Assembly (NCBI RefSeq): GCF_001949145.1
Contig: NW_019091388.1
Span: 1,680,315-1,744,314, forward strand
Direction: 5' to 3'
Length of the DNA stretch: 64,000 nucleotides
DNA from: Acanthaster planci
Lineage: Eukaryota; Echinodermata; Asteroidea; Valvatida; Acanthasteridae
Shown here: in pieces, positions 1-13,682 of the stretch
Layout: the number at the start of each line of letters is the position of its first letter
Numbering within the stretch: position 1 is the stretch's first letter
The notes under the pieces: generated by a model
Database searches by the model: none
What the model was told of the DNA's origin: nothing
Seen by the model: the letters and a program-made list of their open reading frames with translations, nothing else
Made by a program: the position numbers and the translations under genes

Positions 1-2445
1 CAGGCACATGCATATTACATGTACACATCTACGATGTACATGATAGTGCAATACAATGTTAGGTTACTCATGTATCAGCACATGAACATTGCAAAGTCTA
101 CTTTGCACATTACTATGGTACACAGAAAGGTGAATCAAGTTCAGTGATAAATTCAACACCAAGGAGTATGGATTCACATGTAACGGTACATGTACTACAT
201 GTACAAGTACAGGTTTATGCTTAAAATAATGTACATGTACATTGCGCATGTAGTGGACAAGTAGTCAGTGGAAGAAATATTGAGGTATATTGTACATGTA
301 CATAGCTACGGAAGTTCACATTTTTGGTAAGAATGAATGAAAACACAGTTCAAAATATGATACACGTACATGGACAAAAAAGTACTCAAATGAAAGTCCA
401 GAGTACAAGTGTATGGTATGTAGGTACATGTACTGCACAGCAATAATTAATTGTCTTTGTATGCATTTAATATAATCTTCCCCTCTTTATACCTTACCTA
501 CATGTACATTGGACTCGTCAGTTTTCTCATACTACACATAAGTTTAATATTGTGCGGAGGTGTGGGTATGGCATGGCATGAATTATTCATGGCAGCACCG
601 TGGAGCTCAATAAGCTCAGCTGTCTGGTTTAAGCAAGTGGGAGGGGCCAGCATTTAACCATGATTACTGTCCACTCAGCCCCCGAAGGGGAGCCCGCGAA
701 ACATGCCGGCCGACATGAGCCGATCAGTCTGACAGTAATTACATTGGGTGCAAGGTATTAGCTGACTATTTATCTCTCCCCCTCCCCTCCTCCTCTCTCA
801 TGGAAACAGCATAAAATGTCATCCAGAGATGCCGCTCTGTGGGTGGATTGAAGGGAGGAAGAAATCTTGCCAGTTTCAGCATGGCTGGGCTCAATATTGG
901 CTGGCCGTGGGATTCGTAGCGTAAAGCAACGTCTCGTCACTGATGAGCGGCACTGAGACGAGATTAAGTGGCATGGGCTTCTGGCGGGGATACTCATGAT
1001 TCTCAAAGTGTTCTGTAATTAGTTATTTACAGGTCTATATTTCCATCACTTATCTTGAGCAAGGAGGATGGTCACAGTCCTCTGCTAAGTTCACTGCTGC
1101 TTGAAGCAACAAAAGAATGGATTAGTTGTGGGAGATCACTCAGTAATCCCCCCCTTAAGATCCAGTGATTGTTTACTTGTGGAGATCTGTAGCCAATTAC
1201 TTCTACAATTCAGTCACCCGAATCAAATCTGTTTGCTGACTAATAATTTTACCCATAGGACTCCACTTGGACGAGATGTCTGCCTTTTCTGCAGCCGGCA
1301 TGGTGGAAAAGACAATTGTCTACAATAAGAGACAAAGCTTTTTCACTGAGATGATCGAGAAACCCATTGGCAAACTTACATGTACTGAAGCAAAAAACAA
1401 CAGTTGTGGGCATGCAATTACACTGTACATTTATATAGTAGGAGCCACAGCAAACCAGAAAACATTGTACCCAGATGAACTTGTAGACTTGTAGAACTTC
1501 ACAAACGTCATGCTTAAAAGACATAAAAATTGTTTTCCCATACATGTGCACAATGCAATTAAAAAATCACGATATTTACAAAGAAGTGATTAAAGGTAAA
1601 TTTACAGAGCATCAAAATTACAAGGATGTCATCCACCAAATTTTTTTCTCTTAAAGATACAGTAAAACAACACAGTTACAATTATTAAGTTTTTAAGCAG
1701 AAGCTTTTAAAAACAATTAGCGGATGCAAGCAAAGTGGGAAAAAGACAGAACTTAAAGAGGGAAGTACATGAATCTTGTCAATAGGTGGCAGATATTTGG
1801 CAGTGTAGATAATCCAGGCAATTAATTGCTAGACATTTACGAAGCCCGCAGGAATGGTGGAGATGCATCGTGCCAGCTGTTGTGCAAATGCCATAGAAGT
1901 CTGGTTATGAGGGCTTCCTGAGTGCACAGTGCTTTAGGAATTTGTTATTACACTGTACTTTGCCTGCAGTATTTCACATTTTTAGCTCTGAGTGGCGTGG
2001 TCATAGCAGATGAACCAGTATTGATATCAGAAATGTATGGTTGTGCTTGAAATGTTCAAATATATGTAGGTCAAAACTTACGCCCTCATGTGCCACCTGT
2101 TTGTATGTACATGTACACCATAGATGTTTTATTGCACCACAGGAAACAGAGATGTTTCCCTGTCATTGATGACATGTTTTTGTCCTCAGCTATTTCTGCC
2201 CATTCTTTATCTGCTGGAAAGAATTATGTTGTAGGAACAATACATGTCGAAAACAAAATGCCTCATCCTTGGTGATGCGTATGTACATGTGCATGTGTCC
2301 GAGTCTGTTGTGTATTCCCGTAGTTACCCACAACCTTAGCGGCCCTATACAGTAGCACTTAAATGTAAAATTGATTGGCCCCGTGCACAGCTTGTGTGAC
2401 CCATATCTGATCTGTAACTGCCGTCTCTGATTTTCCGCCTGGCAG
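1..2445. other. Non-coding DNA upstream of the first visible UNC13 exon
   Basis: No exon is supportable here. The first visible exon begins with the last two bases of a split codon, so an upstream coding exon must exist. In other animals it encodes the initiator Met and about 17 residues of the first C2A strand. I searched this stretch for such an exon ending in phase 1 and saw none, so it probably lies further 5' and this is probably intron 1. The sequence is A+T-rich with many TACATGTA-type palindromes. A slightly more G+C-rich patch lies at about 660-1000. Confidence 0.6.
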
Positions 2446-2545
2446 ATAAATTCAACTCCTACGTGACCCTCAAGCTGCAGAATGTGAAGTCAACCACTGT
2501 GGCCGTTAAAGGGAGCTGGCCTTCCTGGGAGCAGGATTTCATGTT
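2446..2545 (+). CDS. unc13: UNC13/Munc13 exon: C2A domain, strands 2-4
   Basis: Part of the N-terminal C2A domain of Munc13, the presynaptic protein that primes synaptic vesicles by opening syntaxin. C2A homodimerises and binds the RIM zinc finger. The exon reads [16 protein letters not shown] and continues to PSWEQDFM, nearly identical to vertebrate Munc13-1/2 as I remember them (about 27 of 32 residues). It keeps the NVKST lysine that corresponds to Munc13-1 Lys32, known to matter for the dimer interface. The acceptor is tggcag/AT and the donor TT/gtaagt. The exon enters with two bases of a split Asp codon and leaves with TT, which the next exon completes to Phe. The gene start lies outside the window. 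Confidence 0.96.
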
Positions 2546-3846
2546 GTAAGTACCCGCCCGACCGCCCCTTCTGTGCAGTGGATATCGGGGGACTGGATCC
2601 CACAAAATGAGTCTTATGGCCATCCCCCCTCAGTCATTTTTGTTCCACTGGTAGTTTGTATCAGAAAGAGCAAACCTATGGGATCTTTGTTTTGATTTAT
2701 TACTCGGTTGGCATCCGGATGAAAATGGACATGCATCATTTGGGCAAAAAGTGTTGAGGTTGCCAATAATTTAGACTGTAAAACGTCCTTTTTCCTGGGC
2801 ATTTTTCATGTACATAACTCAATAAAGTGGCTCTGGCAAAGTGTGACTAGCTTGGGTCACATTTTGTCTTGCCTTTCAGTTTGTTTGAAGGCATGCAGTG
2901 AATCTTTTTAAAGTGTGCTAAAATGGAAGTAATCTTTTTTTTCTGACAAAGTGGCATCTGAGTTTGTGAATGGAGATTATAACAATAGTCAATTATTATT
3001 GAACAAATTGTTCAAAAGAATTCTTTCAGTCTAACTTAGGAGAATTTATTCCATTGTGGATCTGCTTATTGATGGAACTAAAAAGTTGGAACAACGCCAT
3101 AAATTTATTTTTTCGAGATGATTACTTTCAAAGTTTCAGCAGTCACTTTTAGGAAAGGGCATTCTTACACCAAGGTTTGGGCAACTGGGTGATTGGAGTG
3201 ACACACCTGTTACACCCTTTGAAAAGCTTTCTCCTGTTAGTGTTAGCCTTTTATAGGAAGGACAAATTAAGAATACCGCAGTGGGGTGACACAACTGTCA
3301 CCCTATTCCACCTACTGGTATATGTAGATATATGTACAGTAGTTAGCAGAATCTAGGGAAATTATAAGAAGGTTTATCAGTTAAGAAAATATGCACAGAA
3401 AAGCAATCAACTAGCCCAAAAAGTAATCAGTTCAATCTTGAATCACAGAATTCAATAGGAAATGTACATGACCAGCAGTGTAGCAAACCTGGGCACCGAG
3501 GACAGAAAGTTTATACAGCACCTGCATCAATCCTTGTCGTCTGATTGCTGGATCGTTGATTACATGCCATTGAATTGTTGTTTCTATTCAATGGCAACCA
3601 TTTATTAGAACTTCTTTTCTTGTGCCTCCATGGTTCTCACCCCCATCTCATATATTTCATTCCCCGTGAGACACAGAAAAATAATGTAGGGATTGTTGGA
3701 ACCAGTTTAGCATTACATGGTAAGGGATGTGACCATGCTTCAGACATGAATCTATTTCAGGAAATGGCTGACATTAATTCGTGAGGACTGTTTTTTCTCT
3801 TAACAGAAAATGATATTATGATGAGGATTTATGCAGGTATTTTATA

Positions 3847-4058
3847 AAACAAATAATAAATGTTTTACCCTTGTGCAATGGTAAGAATAATTTCATAAGG
3901 TGACAGAGGAAATGTTCCAATTCATGAGGCAAAGCTGAGGGGAAAAGTGAAATGTTCCATTTCATGAGGCAAAGCTGAGAGGAATAGAACATTTCATCTG
4001 TCACCTCATGAAATTTTTCTTACCTTTGCACGAATGTGATACATCCCTTATTTGTGTG
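3847..4058. repeat. Inverted-repeat element with an internal direct repeat
   Basis: The left arm (about 3847-3917) and right arm (about 3987-4058) are imperfect reverse complements. Both carry a core of the form GGTAAGAA..ATTTCAT.AGGTGACAG. Between and partly within the arms, a segment of about 35 bp beginning AATGTTCCA is present twice in the same orientation (about 3911 and 3951). The structure resembles a small non-autonomous (MITE-like) element or hairpin. I do not know the family and see no clear target-site duplication. Confidence 0.6.
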
Positions 4059-4411
4059 CTATTATCTGCTGTGTGCTCTGCTAGTCGATGAATAATTCAG
4101 GAAAAATGATTACAAACAACCAATCAGATAATGGGGATGTTTAGAAATTAACCCCTTTAAAGGGGTTGCCTGCCCCCCACATTCTTGTGCGACGTAGGTA
4201 CTAGGCTCCAGCTTGCTTTCCTGTGTACCTTTGGCACTGTCCGAGCTTGTTAATAAGGGAAGGGGGGTAGGGAAAGGAACTGTGCATGCAGATGTCCTCA
4301 TCTCGAGAGCTGAAGATGCGGCACTCCTTCCCAGGAAATGGACAGAGGTGAGAGTCTTGCCCCGAGGACACTCCATTTTGATCAGACCATCCTGACTTAC
4401 ATTCCTATATC

Positions 4412-4853
4412 AAGTGACTTTGCACGTGCAACTTGTTCACCTGCATACATGTACATGTACATGTATAGTGTACATATATGTATCTTGTTGAAATACAAGT
4501 ACTGTGCATACATTGTACATGTAAGGAGGGGTCAGTTACCATACCGGTAGCTTGGATTGCTTGTGAACTGTGTGGGCACTTTTTTTAGATTGTTATGAAC
4601 ATAATCTTTTCATAGACTGCTACATGTACAGTAAGTGACTTTGCACGTGCAACTTGTTCACCTGCATACATGTACATGTACATGTATAGTGTACATATAT
4701 GTATCTTGTTGAAATACAAGTACTGTGCATACATTGTACATGTAAGGAGGGGTCAGTTACCATACCGGTAGCTTGGATTGCTTGTGAACTGTGTGGGCAC
4801 TTTTTTTAGATTGTTATGAACATAATCTTTTCATAGACTGCTACATGTACAGT
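4412..4853. repeat. Perfect two-copy tandem duplication, 221-bp unit
   Basis: 4412-4632 is repeated as 4633-4853 with no difference I can see. A third copy would start at 4854 but only its first bases match. The unit contains a run of TACATGTA palindromes and ends in CTACATGTACAGT. Identity this high implies a very recent duplication, gene conversion or an assembly artefact. It lies wholly in an intron. Confidence 0.9.
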
Positions 4854-5050
4854 AAGTGCCAATAATTTGAATGTTCTTTTTCATTTTGCAACTTAACCCT
4901 GTTGAAGAAGTCCATACAATGCCTGTCGTTGCCCTGTACCACATCATACATGGATATGTGTAAACTAATGTGCATTGGGTTGGATTGAACATCTTACATG
5001 CCCGTGTAAACTGATCGGAGCTCCATAATGAAAAACTCAATACTAACCCG

Positions 5051-5133
5051 ACCTGACTCTAAAAACCCAACCTAACCCAACCGGAGGTCAGAACTTTTCA
5101 GGTTTGCCCAGTTTTGGTTTAGAGTCAGGTTTG
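5051..5133. repeat. Imperfect inverted repeat with ACCCAACC-type motifs
   Basis: The left arm around 5051-5083 (GACCTGACTCTAAAAACCC) and right arm around 5098-5133 (containing GGTTTAGAGTCAGGTT) are imperfect reverse complements and could fold into a hairpin. The C-rich strand carries CCTAACCCAACC, superficially like degenerate telomere repeats, but there is no true array. Confidence 0.4.
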
Positions 5134-8100
5134 TACAACTGTAACCTGGACATCTTACATACATGTATGTACATATGGTACATCTACATGTACACAGTAT
5201 CTAATGTAACTAATCAGATTCAGATCTCAAGAAAGGAATTGTACATGTAGAGCTATCATAATCATTTATGTAGAAGTGATCAGAGTTTCAGAAGCATCAT
5301 ATGAATCCACGAGGACAGGTCTCCTGGCAGTAATTTTGGCTTCACATACCTACATGTACATGGACTAGTACAATGCATGCCGTGAATTTTTATACCAAAA
5401 TTTGGGGCATCAAGGCAGTTGCTACTAAAGTACTAATACATGTATTCAAAGTAAACTGAGGCAAAGGAAGAGCAAAATAACCCAAAACATTCAGGGCATT
5501 GGTATGAATTCTAGAGTGAATGTTAAACTTCTCTGCACTCTCAACTTTGAGACACATAAGCTTGATTAGATTCCTCCAGAAGTTGACTGGAGGCTTACAC
5601 TTTACATATTAGTACATGTAACAGGTTCTGTCAAATGTCCGTGTACATGTACAGGTACATGTATGTTGACATATCCTTTGAGAGTACCAAGTAATTCTTT
5701 GTTGGGTCTTTTGTTATACAAGTTCTTGTAATTTTTAACAGATACCGGTAGCAGGGTTATAAATAGCCTAGAGCACAACAATCTGGTAATTTAGAATCTT
5801 GCTGTGACGTCAATGAAATATTTATAAACACATCCGTAGAGTAATCATATTTAACATTGTGTAATATACGGTACCCCAGCGAATAAAAAAAATTGTATAA
5901 GGGGACAAAAATTGAATGTACTTGTTTGATTGCGGAGACCTAGTGGTACATGTTGTTCAGTCCAGATGTTTGATTGTTGATTTAAATTTTTTTTCTCTTC
6001 AAATTGCCTCATTTATAATTTGTCTTGAATGACAGAACTGCATTTGCCATACTTGCGTAGTTTGGTTAACCAAGTCAACCAGGGAAATAAAAATCTGCCC
6101 CTATGATTTCCAACTGTATTACAAATCACCTTGGAATGATATGCTTTGGTTCGTACAGTGTTGGTCTGCTTTCCTCAGCTCTCTTCTTTGAGCAACATGT
6201 AAAGGCATTAATAAGTGAACTAATGTATGCGTAACTAATGCAGATAGGTTTGGTATAGACATGGCTCTCTCCGGCCCCAGGATTAAAAGGTTTTGGAGTG
6301 ATAAATGGGCCAGATGTGCTCAGAAAGACCAACACTTTGGTACTGCAGTTGATGCGTGGCCCCATACTCTGGCTGTGCACGTATTTATCTTGGGAGCAAC
6401 AGTGCAAATTTATTTTGGCTTAATAGTCCCTGCAGCCTCTGAAATACATCTTTTTTTTTGGCTAATTGGCTTTTCCAATTCATGAATATTTTTGAAGAGC
6501 ATAAATTGCACTAGCAGTATATCGTACATGGAACTGAAAATCTGACTTGTTCTTTTCATACATGTACATGTAGACGTAGATAAGGACTGCATGGTTATTT
6601 ATGTGATAAGTACATGTAACGGGGGCAGATTTACTTTGTTACGGTAATTTTTCCACAGAGAAATGGATAACCGCAAGATGTACGCATGTACATGTACATT
6701 ATGTTCATGTATGTTGCATTGGGACCATACCTGTTATACTCCACAGTTTTTGTCTGAACCTTACAAGTGCTACATGGACTTCTAGGTATCTGTTAATGAA
6801 TGAAAGATAAAAAGCATGACCGTTCAGAATAAAAAGGGGGAAGAATTTTCTTTGCATAGAAATAAATGTACGTACCTCTACATGTAGATAATTTTTACGC
6901 CCAAATTTGGCTCTGTTCAAATTCATGGATTTATTAAAAGTATCCATAATCAACCCAAAAGTATCACATGGACATTTCAGCTTTAAGTGCATGCTTAATT
7001 ACACAAAGATAACTAATATGACTCTGTTATACAGTGATAGAGCTATTCAGCAAGGCAAAGCTGAGCCATATGGCCTGCCATACGCCAACCACAAAGCACT
7101 ATCTTATCCATAGAATGTACATATAAAATTATCTTCAGGCAAACTTGAATTCTCAGTTCTGATTGGTTGATCCATGGCAACAAACAGTGTGATGTACATG
7201 TATGCATGTAACTCTGTTGCACGGTCCATGCACTAACAGACTAAACTAAACTCCACGTAATGTGCTTTTCTAACTTAATGCACTGCATTATTTTTACACT
7301 AAAAGCAAATGCACATCTGCATGACTGTAAATTCAAAAGTGGCATGTTTGCCTGTGCTGATTGTAACATGCGTTTAAATGCATGCTCAATTCTGACAATT
7401 ACATCCTTAGTGTAAGCCCTAGCTCTTGTTGTGGTTTTTATTGAAATAAGCTAAAACATAAACAATTCCAGTGCTCACGAGATAAAAATTACAGAATTGT
7501 GGTACATCGGTGTTACTGTTTTTGCTGTGCACACGTACCAATATGATGCCTTTTGTCTTCTTTTTTTTTAGGTAAAGCACCCAAAGGCCCCTTTACCATC
7601 TTTACTGCACATCAAGTTTGCTTTAAGATAATTCCGTTATCATGTTCACGCTCATTGAACATGGAATAATGTAGCGTTTCTGTGTCCCGCACAACTATGA
7701 GGCCAATCATGGCCGAGTAATATACACTGATCTACATGTACATGTGGAATAGAACCCGGGCCACAGGAAAGAACCACTATAAACTGTATCAACCTGACTC
7801 ACCTCATGAAATACACGTACATGTATAACATGTATAACACAATTCTCTTTATACATATGGTGTGCATATAGCGGTATACATGTACATGTGCCGGTATATA
7901 TATGTACATGTAAATATACATGTATGTGCATGCACGGTACATGTGTGTGCCTTGTAATGGAGTACCAAAGGGTGACATCACTGTGAACCAGAAAGTGCAG
8001 TGCAAACAAATGGAGTATGCGCGCTTGTTGGTTCACGCGCAGGTTCTCGCGCTAATGCCTTTTCAAGTACACACATAATTGTGCACATGACATATTCACT

Positions 8101-9220
8101 TGGGTACTCTATAATACAAAATTCCATTTTTTAAAACTTTTCTTTTGCACATAGCAAACAAATTCCACAACTACATACATACATGTACATGTACTGTAGT
8201 TTGGTTACTCAATGTACATGCACATGTACTTACCCTACATGGACATGTGAACCATTGAAGCTCTTTGTGTTGCATAACTAATCCCAAATGTAAACACCAT
8301 GGCCAAATTCAGGACACTAAGCACATGGAATAAATGTGATTCCAGATTGTGCAATAGTTATATACCTTACATGTAGTTGGATCCATATTTTGACAGTCTT
8401 CCATTTTGTGTCTGTTATTGTGTACATTCATGGGAAGTATCGCTGGTTGAGTAGATCTTACTAAGTGAGACCAGATGCATTATTGCAGTAGGATATATGC
8501 ATTGCATAATATGTACATGTAGTACTCACTTTTTGGGAAGAGACATTATAAATTTGTTCATTTGTTCAAAACTGGAGCATATTCCCACTGCTCTCAGAAT
8601 TCCAAAACTAATAAAGGAACAATTGAACCAAAAAATGTATTTTACAGTCCATACATGTACACATGTAAATGGATTTCCGCTGTCGTACACATGTCATGAG
8701 GCAGGACACTGACGTTTTTGCCAATGAGGTCTGGTTCACATAGCAACTGTGTGTAATGCTGTCAAGCTGGACCTGCATTCACAAACCAGCCAAGGATGTG
8801 TCTACCTTTAACTGAGCTGTCCACCTGCCCGTTATATACCCCCCAAGTGCACTCTTCATTCACAAGGGGCCAATATTATCACCACAACCCACAGTGCTGC
8901 CCCACGAGTCCAGCCCAAGACACGACAGCTAATGACATGATGGACAGGCAAGCTGAATTGTGATGACACCTTTGCCCCACCCACCTCTCACAATCAAATT
9001 TCCATGCAAATTGTATCCAGCAATGTCGCAGTGTGGGTAAACCTTAAGGTGCCTCTTGGCCTTCAGCCAAGTAATGCAGAATGTGATTTCTGAGTACAAA
9101 TTTTCTGGCTCCAAAAATGGTTTGGGTTTCATCAAGCCTCAAGGGAATTGGATGAATACATGTACATGTACCAAAAGGTTAAGCTGCTGATACATCAGAA
9201 TTACTGCATGCCGATGTGCT

Positions 9221-9239
9221 GGTTTGTTTGTTTGTTTGT
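9221..9239. repeat. (TTTG)n microsatellite
   Basis: About four and a half copies of TTTG in an intron. Confidence 0.8.
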
Positions 9240-10455
9240 GGAAGGGCAGAAGATTTAATTTGGCTGATGCCAATAATTAATGAAAGGCTCGGCACGGAAC
9301 ACGAGATGCTTTCGTCTGCGCTTGTTTGGATACAGTCCAACAGATGGCCAGATCCTCCTATAAACTGTAATGAAAAATTTCCTTTCCCCAGAACAAGACT
9401 AGATGTTCCTTACATATAGGTGCATGTTCCATTACATGTATAATAATGAATGTGAATTTTTGTCAAGACTGCTGTTGTAGTAGTGCCGGTATGCATACAC
9501 AGGGTGCATGTATTCGAGAAGTCAAACTGCATCCTGTCCTGCAACCTACTGTTGCAGTTTATGACCCTTTTAAATAGTAATTTGTAAGTAAAATGAGAAC
9601 AAGATGCACCGACATACTTTTAAAAAGGTGAGCACATGTACTTTACAGTTTGGATGGGTTGTTTATCACCCGAGGGATGTGTTTCACTACAGGGTTAATA
9701 ACATACGTTCTAGATCACTACAGTCAACGGCGATTTTGTTCATCATACATGTAGCAGCAAGTCAGTAAGTCACAGTTGTGAATTAGGGTTTCTTCTGAAA
9801 CCAATTGATCGTCCACTGTAACCTTTAATTACTGCACTGCAAGCTCGAGAGGATGTTGCAGGATACACGTGTCCCATACACATGCACATGGATGATGTAA
9901 TTTATCTGAAATCTGATACACGTGCAACGTGTACGTTGTAATTCATATTCAGAGGTAGCTGAAACGAAATGTACAGTATGTGACACAAATGTGGACCATG
10001 TCCCACCACGTGGAATCATAGTGAAAACAAGACAAAGTTGTCACCAAGTGTTTTTTTTTGGTTCTTTCTAGGTGGTTGTGTTTATGTTTTGGCTTGTTTA
10101 TTTGCATATTTTTAATTTTGTCATGTTTTTTGGCTCAGATTTGGCGAGTGATATCACATTGGATTGACAGATTTTACCAGAGCTGAATAATGTGTTTTTT
10201 TCTGGCAGGAAAGAGAAGTTATATATTTGCAGTGCTTGATTTTTTTTCATTTTAACTGTTATGCACAAATGCATGTTTTGTACATTCGAATTTTTTTTCA
10301 TTTCCAGATTTTTGGGGATTTTGTTTTTGCCTGATAAGGAAAACACATTGTAATGCATATACTGACACATTCTGACAGCTGAATACATTTGGTTTTTTTT
10401 TAAGCATTGAGAATGGTTGAATTGCACAGTACCATCTTGCATTAGGGTTACATGT

Positions 10456-10692
10456 ATTTTAGAAATTAGGGGTCCAAAAGTGTGATATTTTCATGTCCCT
10501 AGCTGTTAAATCTGACTTTTGTTACATCTGACATGGAAATGTCACCGGAATTGTTTTCATACTCTTACTATTTGTTTGGCAGATTTGCATTTATCCATCA
10601 CTCTTGGAAATTAGGCAATGTGTTCTGAACTTACAAAATCATATGTCAGATGTAACAGGGACATGAAAAACATGGATCCCTAATTTCTGGAA
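10456..10692. mobile_element. MITE-like inverted-repeat element
   Basis: The left end (10456-10532, with TAGAAATTAGG, CATGTCCCT and GTTACATCTGACAT) is matched in reverse complement by the right end (10641-10692, with GTCAGATGTAACAGGGACATG and CCCTAATTTCTGG). The arms are about 50-75 bp and imperfect. A one-ended copy of the same terminus lies at 39582-39635, so this is a repeat family and not a local palindrome. No coding capacity is seen. Exact ends and target-site duplication are unclear. Confidence 0.65.
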
Positions 10693-13660
10693 TATCCCAT
10701 CACGGAGCTGGAGGAAACGCTGCTGTCAAATCAATAAATGCACTTGATTTGCTTGTAGCCAGTTGGATCATATGCCGAATGTATCATCATTGACACTAAT
10801 GGCAGCCACTAGAAAAGCCTCTTGTCTCTAGTTTGTTCCGAGCCTGGATCTTGTCAGCAGGTGAGAAAGCACCTCTCGTTGATTTCAAACTCCAAAATAA
10901 ATTTCCATTGTCTTCTACATGTACATGTACGTTCTTTGCTGTAATGTTTGTGTCATTTTAATAAATGGGCTTGAAAAAATGCAGCTTAAATGAAAGCAAA
11001 AGCTAAAGTTATGAAAGGAATTGTTTAAAAGTGACACATAAAGAGGCTCACTGTATTTCATGGAAAGATTAAAATTGTCATAAAGAGTTAGAAAGATGTG
11101 CAAAAAATCTTAATTTTCACTGCCTCTTGAAAGACCTCATGTGTTTTACCCAAAGATTATAGTGTTTCACTGATGCCTTCAATCAGATCTTTTTATGTTG
11201 GGCTCAAATTTTGACCGCAAATTTAACAATTGGACTGAATTGAATTAGCCTCTGTCTAAGACTTGTTATCATCACTCTTAAGCATTCAGATTGTCATATA
11301 GTGGATACTGTCCAACATGACGTTATTCTCATACAGATACCTGCGTTGTAGACAACAGGAAATAATGGCCATTTCATTGAAGCGGGCTTTCTGCAGCCAA
11401 GTATAGTTGAAAACTACGGTGCATTTATTGCCCACTGCATCCAAAATTTTAAACTTGGGCAGCCACATTTTTAAAGCTTGGGGGCTACCTTTTAGACGTG
11501 GCACAGGTCAGAAATGAGCAAAAACTCTGCGGGTCTCTAGGCTGTATAGGTTGGAGGATGTTGAGAGTTGTGAGCAAAATTCCAGATGGGTTGATTGGAA
11601 TGACTTGACAGAAGCGCTTTTGTTACTGTGTGCACCAGCTTCATTCATGCGGGTTTTCCCCTCACAGTACAGACGTCAGGTTGGCCAACGGTTCACAGAG
11701 CTCACTTGTGCTTGACAGTGCTTCACAGCGCTTGACATCAGTGCCCACATTGGTGTGCACATGCCGTCAAAGTGCTGTCGTGTTTTCTCTTGTGGGCAGG
11801 AGAACCCTTAGCAGTTTGTGCGTGAAGCTCTTCCTAAGTTATGTTGGCTTTGCTAGCAAAAAAACAACCAGATTTGACAAGCGTGTACTGTATGCCGTGT
11901 GTCATGGTTAAAGGTACAATGTAGATTACATAGAGACTGTGATTAGCAATGTCAACGAAACTGATCAAATTGTTTTTGCATTGTAAAAGATGCTGAAGTA
12001 TACCAGTGCTTTAACCATGGAAAAAAGCATTTTATTGTCAGGACAGTAACCATGGGTTGAAACATCACTTTTTTAAATTTGAAGCCTTCACTGTTACACA
12101 TCTAGAATGTACATGTACAATGGTGTAGAAATACAGGCCTACTCCTACCAGAATTGTTACATGTATACGCATGCATGGGTATGTCGAAGTACTGTACACA
12201 GAAGGATGTATACATTGTCAACCATTTCCAAAGCTACCAGGCAAGACATTGTTGTAATAACTTTAAGTGATAGAATTGGCCGTAAATTTCTACCGTTATG
12301 TTGCACATAGAAACATGCTTATCTAAGTGCAATTTACCAATGCAGCGTATCACTGTCAGACATCTAGAATGATGGATGAAAGCATCCCTGTGATAAATCT
12401 TGGCGATTTGAATTGCTGATAAAAAAGAGTACAAAAACCTGCGACCAGTAGAAAGGCGGTGGGAAAGGGAAAAAAAAAATCAAATTGCCCTGCCTTCTCA
12501 AACTTGAAGGACTTGGTTGTTTGCCTTCAGAGGAATCCAAACAGCTACCCAATCACGAAAGGTACATGTACATTTGCCCTTGTACTTCAAGCATACTTGT
12601 AGTGTTGTATGGAGGATGGCAGATACATGTACATGTAAGTGGCTGTGGGCGTGTCTTGGAGAGGGGAAGGGGGGACGTGTGGTGAGTGAAAAAAAACCTA
12701 CTAGTATTGGCCTGGGCATTTGGGCAACTTCTTATCTTGATGAATTCTGACACAGAGCCTGCATAAAGTGTATCTACATGTAATTTAGAAAGTTTAAGTG
12801 TAATTAATTCATGAGAAATGTACAAAGCGAGAAAACGTTTAACCACTTGATGAGGGAAGGCATACAAATACAATCCGGCTACGGTTTCTGCATACCCACC
12901 GGTATGCAGACAGACATGGCTGATGACTACATGTAGCAAAAATGTCAAGCACACTTCAGCTCATCTCGGGCTAACATGTGAACACGCAAATTTCCTACTT
13001 GTTTAGTATACAAGCAAATACAGTTGTCCAAGAAGTCTGTGGGGCCAGACCTCGTGTCAAGCTTGGCCGGTGTGCATAGTCTGTTGTAGCAAATTTCGGT
13101 CTATGGACACACTTAAAAGTGCTCAGAAATCTGGGGTTTTGGTTAGAAATACTGTACAAATACTGTACTGCTGAAACACATGCAATAAATGACTCTCGTG
13201 AATCAGTGTTTGTGTACAAAAGTTGCTCACTATATCCTGCCATTTGGCAGGTTTGGAAAGTCCAGCTGTTTGGCCAAAATTAATACCGTTGGCAAGTGGT
13301 TCAGTATTAGAAGATTTCTTTTGAAGCCTCGAGTATTATGATTGTCATCATTGACGACAAAGTGCACATGCAATCGCACTCATCCCCTTCGAGATTGAGC
13401 CACTTTTTCTCAGCCCTAATTGTTCATTTTTCTTCATTTGTTTTGTTACCGAGCGACTCAATATTGCCAATCTGTCTCCTAGAAAATCCCAACATTACGC
13501 TGTTGGCATCCAAATTTAGGCATGATGGAGTCGGCCAGATATTGTCCCTGACAGCGACAATTGGAAGGCAGATTGGAAAAAAAAACTCCGTAACTTCTCC
13601 AGCATGTCTGGATAGTTAACGCTGAGCACGTTTTGGTCAAGACTAACTCCTTCTAATGGA

Positions 13661-13682
13661 TATGTACATGTACATGTACATA
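13661..13682. repeat. TACATGTA palindrome run, example of a window-wide motif
   Basis: A run of overlapping TGTACA/ACATGT units that is its own reverse complement. Runs of two to four units recur all over the introns, for example at 29940-29960, 36097-36118 and 53437-53454. They spill into chance open frames as Tyr/Met/Cys/Thr or His/Val repeats, which explains many of the spurious small frames. The motif is dispersed and not tandemly clustered at one place. Confidence 0.85.

Noticed and set aside
4440-4760. CRISPR-like repeated units
   Set aside because: Two adjacent 221-bp copies without regular spacers in a eukaryotic intron; it is a tandem duplication.
7707-8036. His/Tyr/Met-rich frames on the minus strand
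   Set aside because: Produced by TACATGTA palindromes read in different frames.
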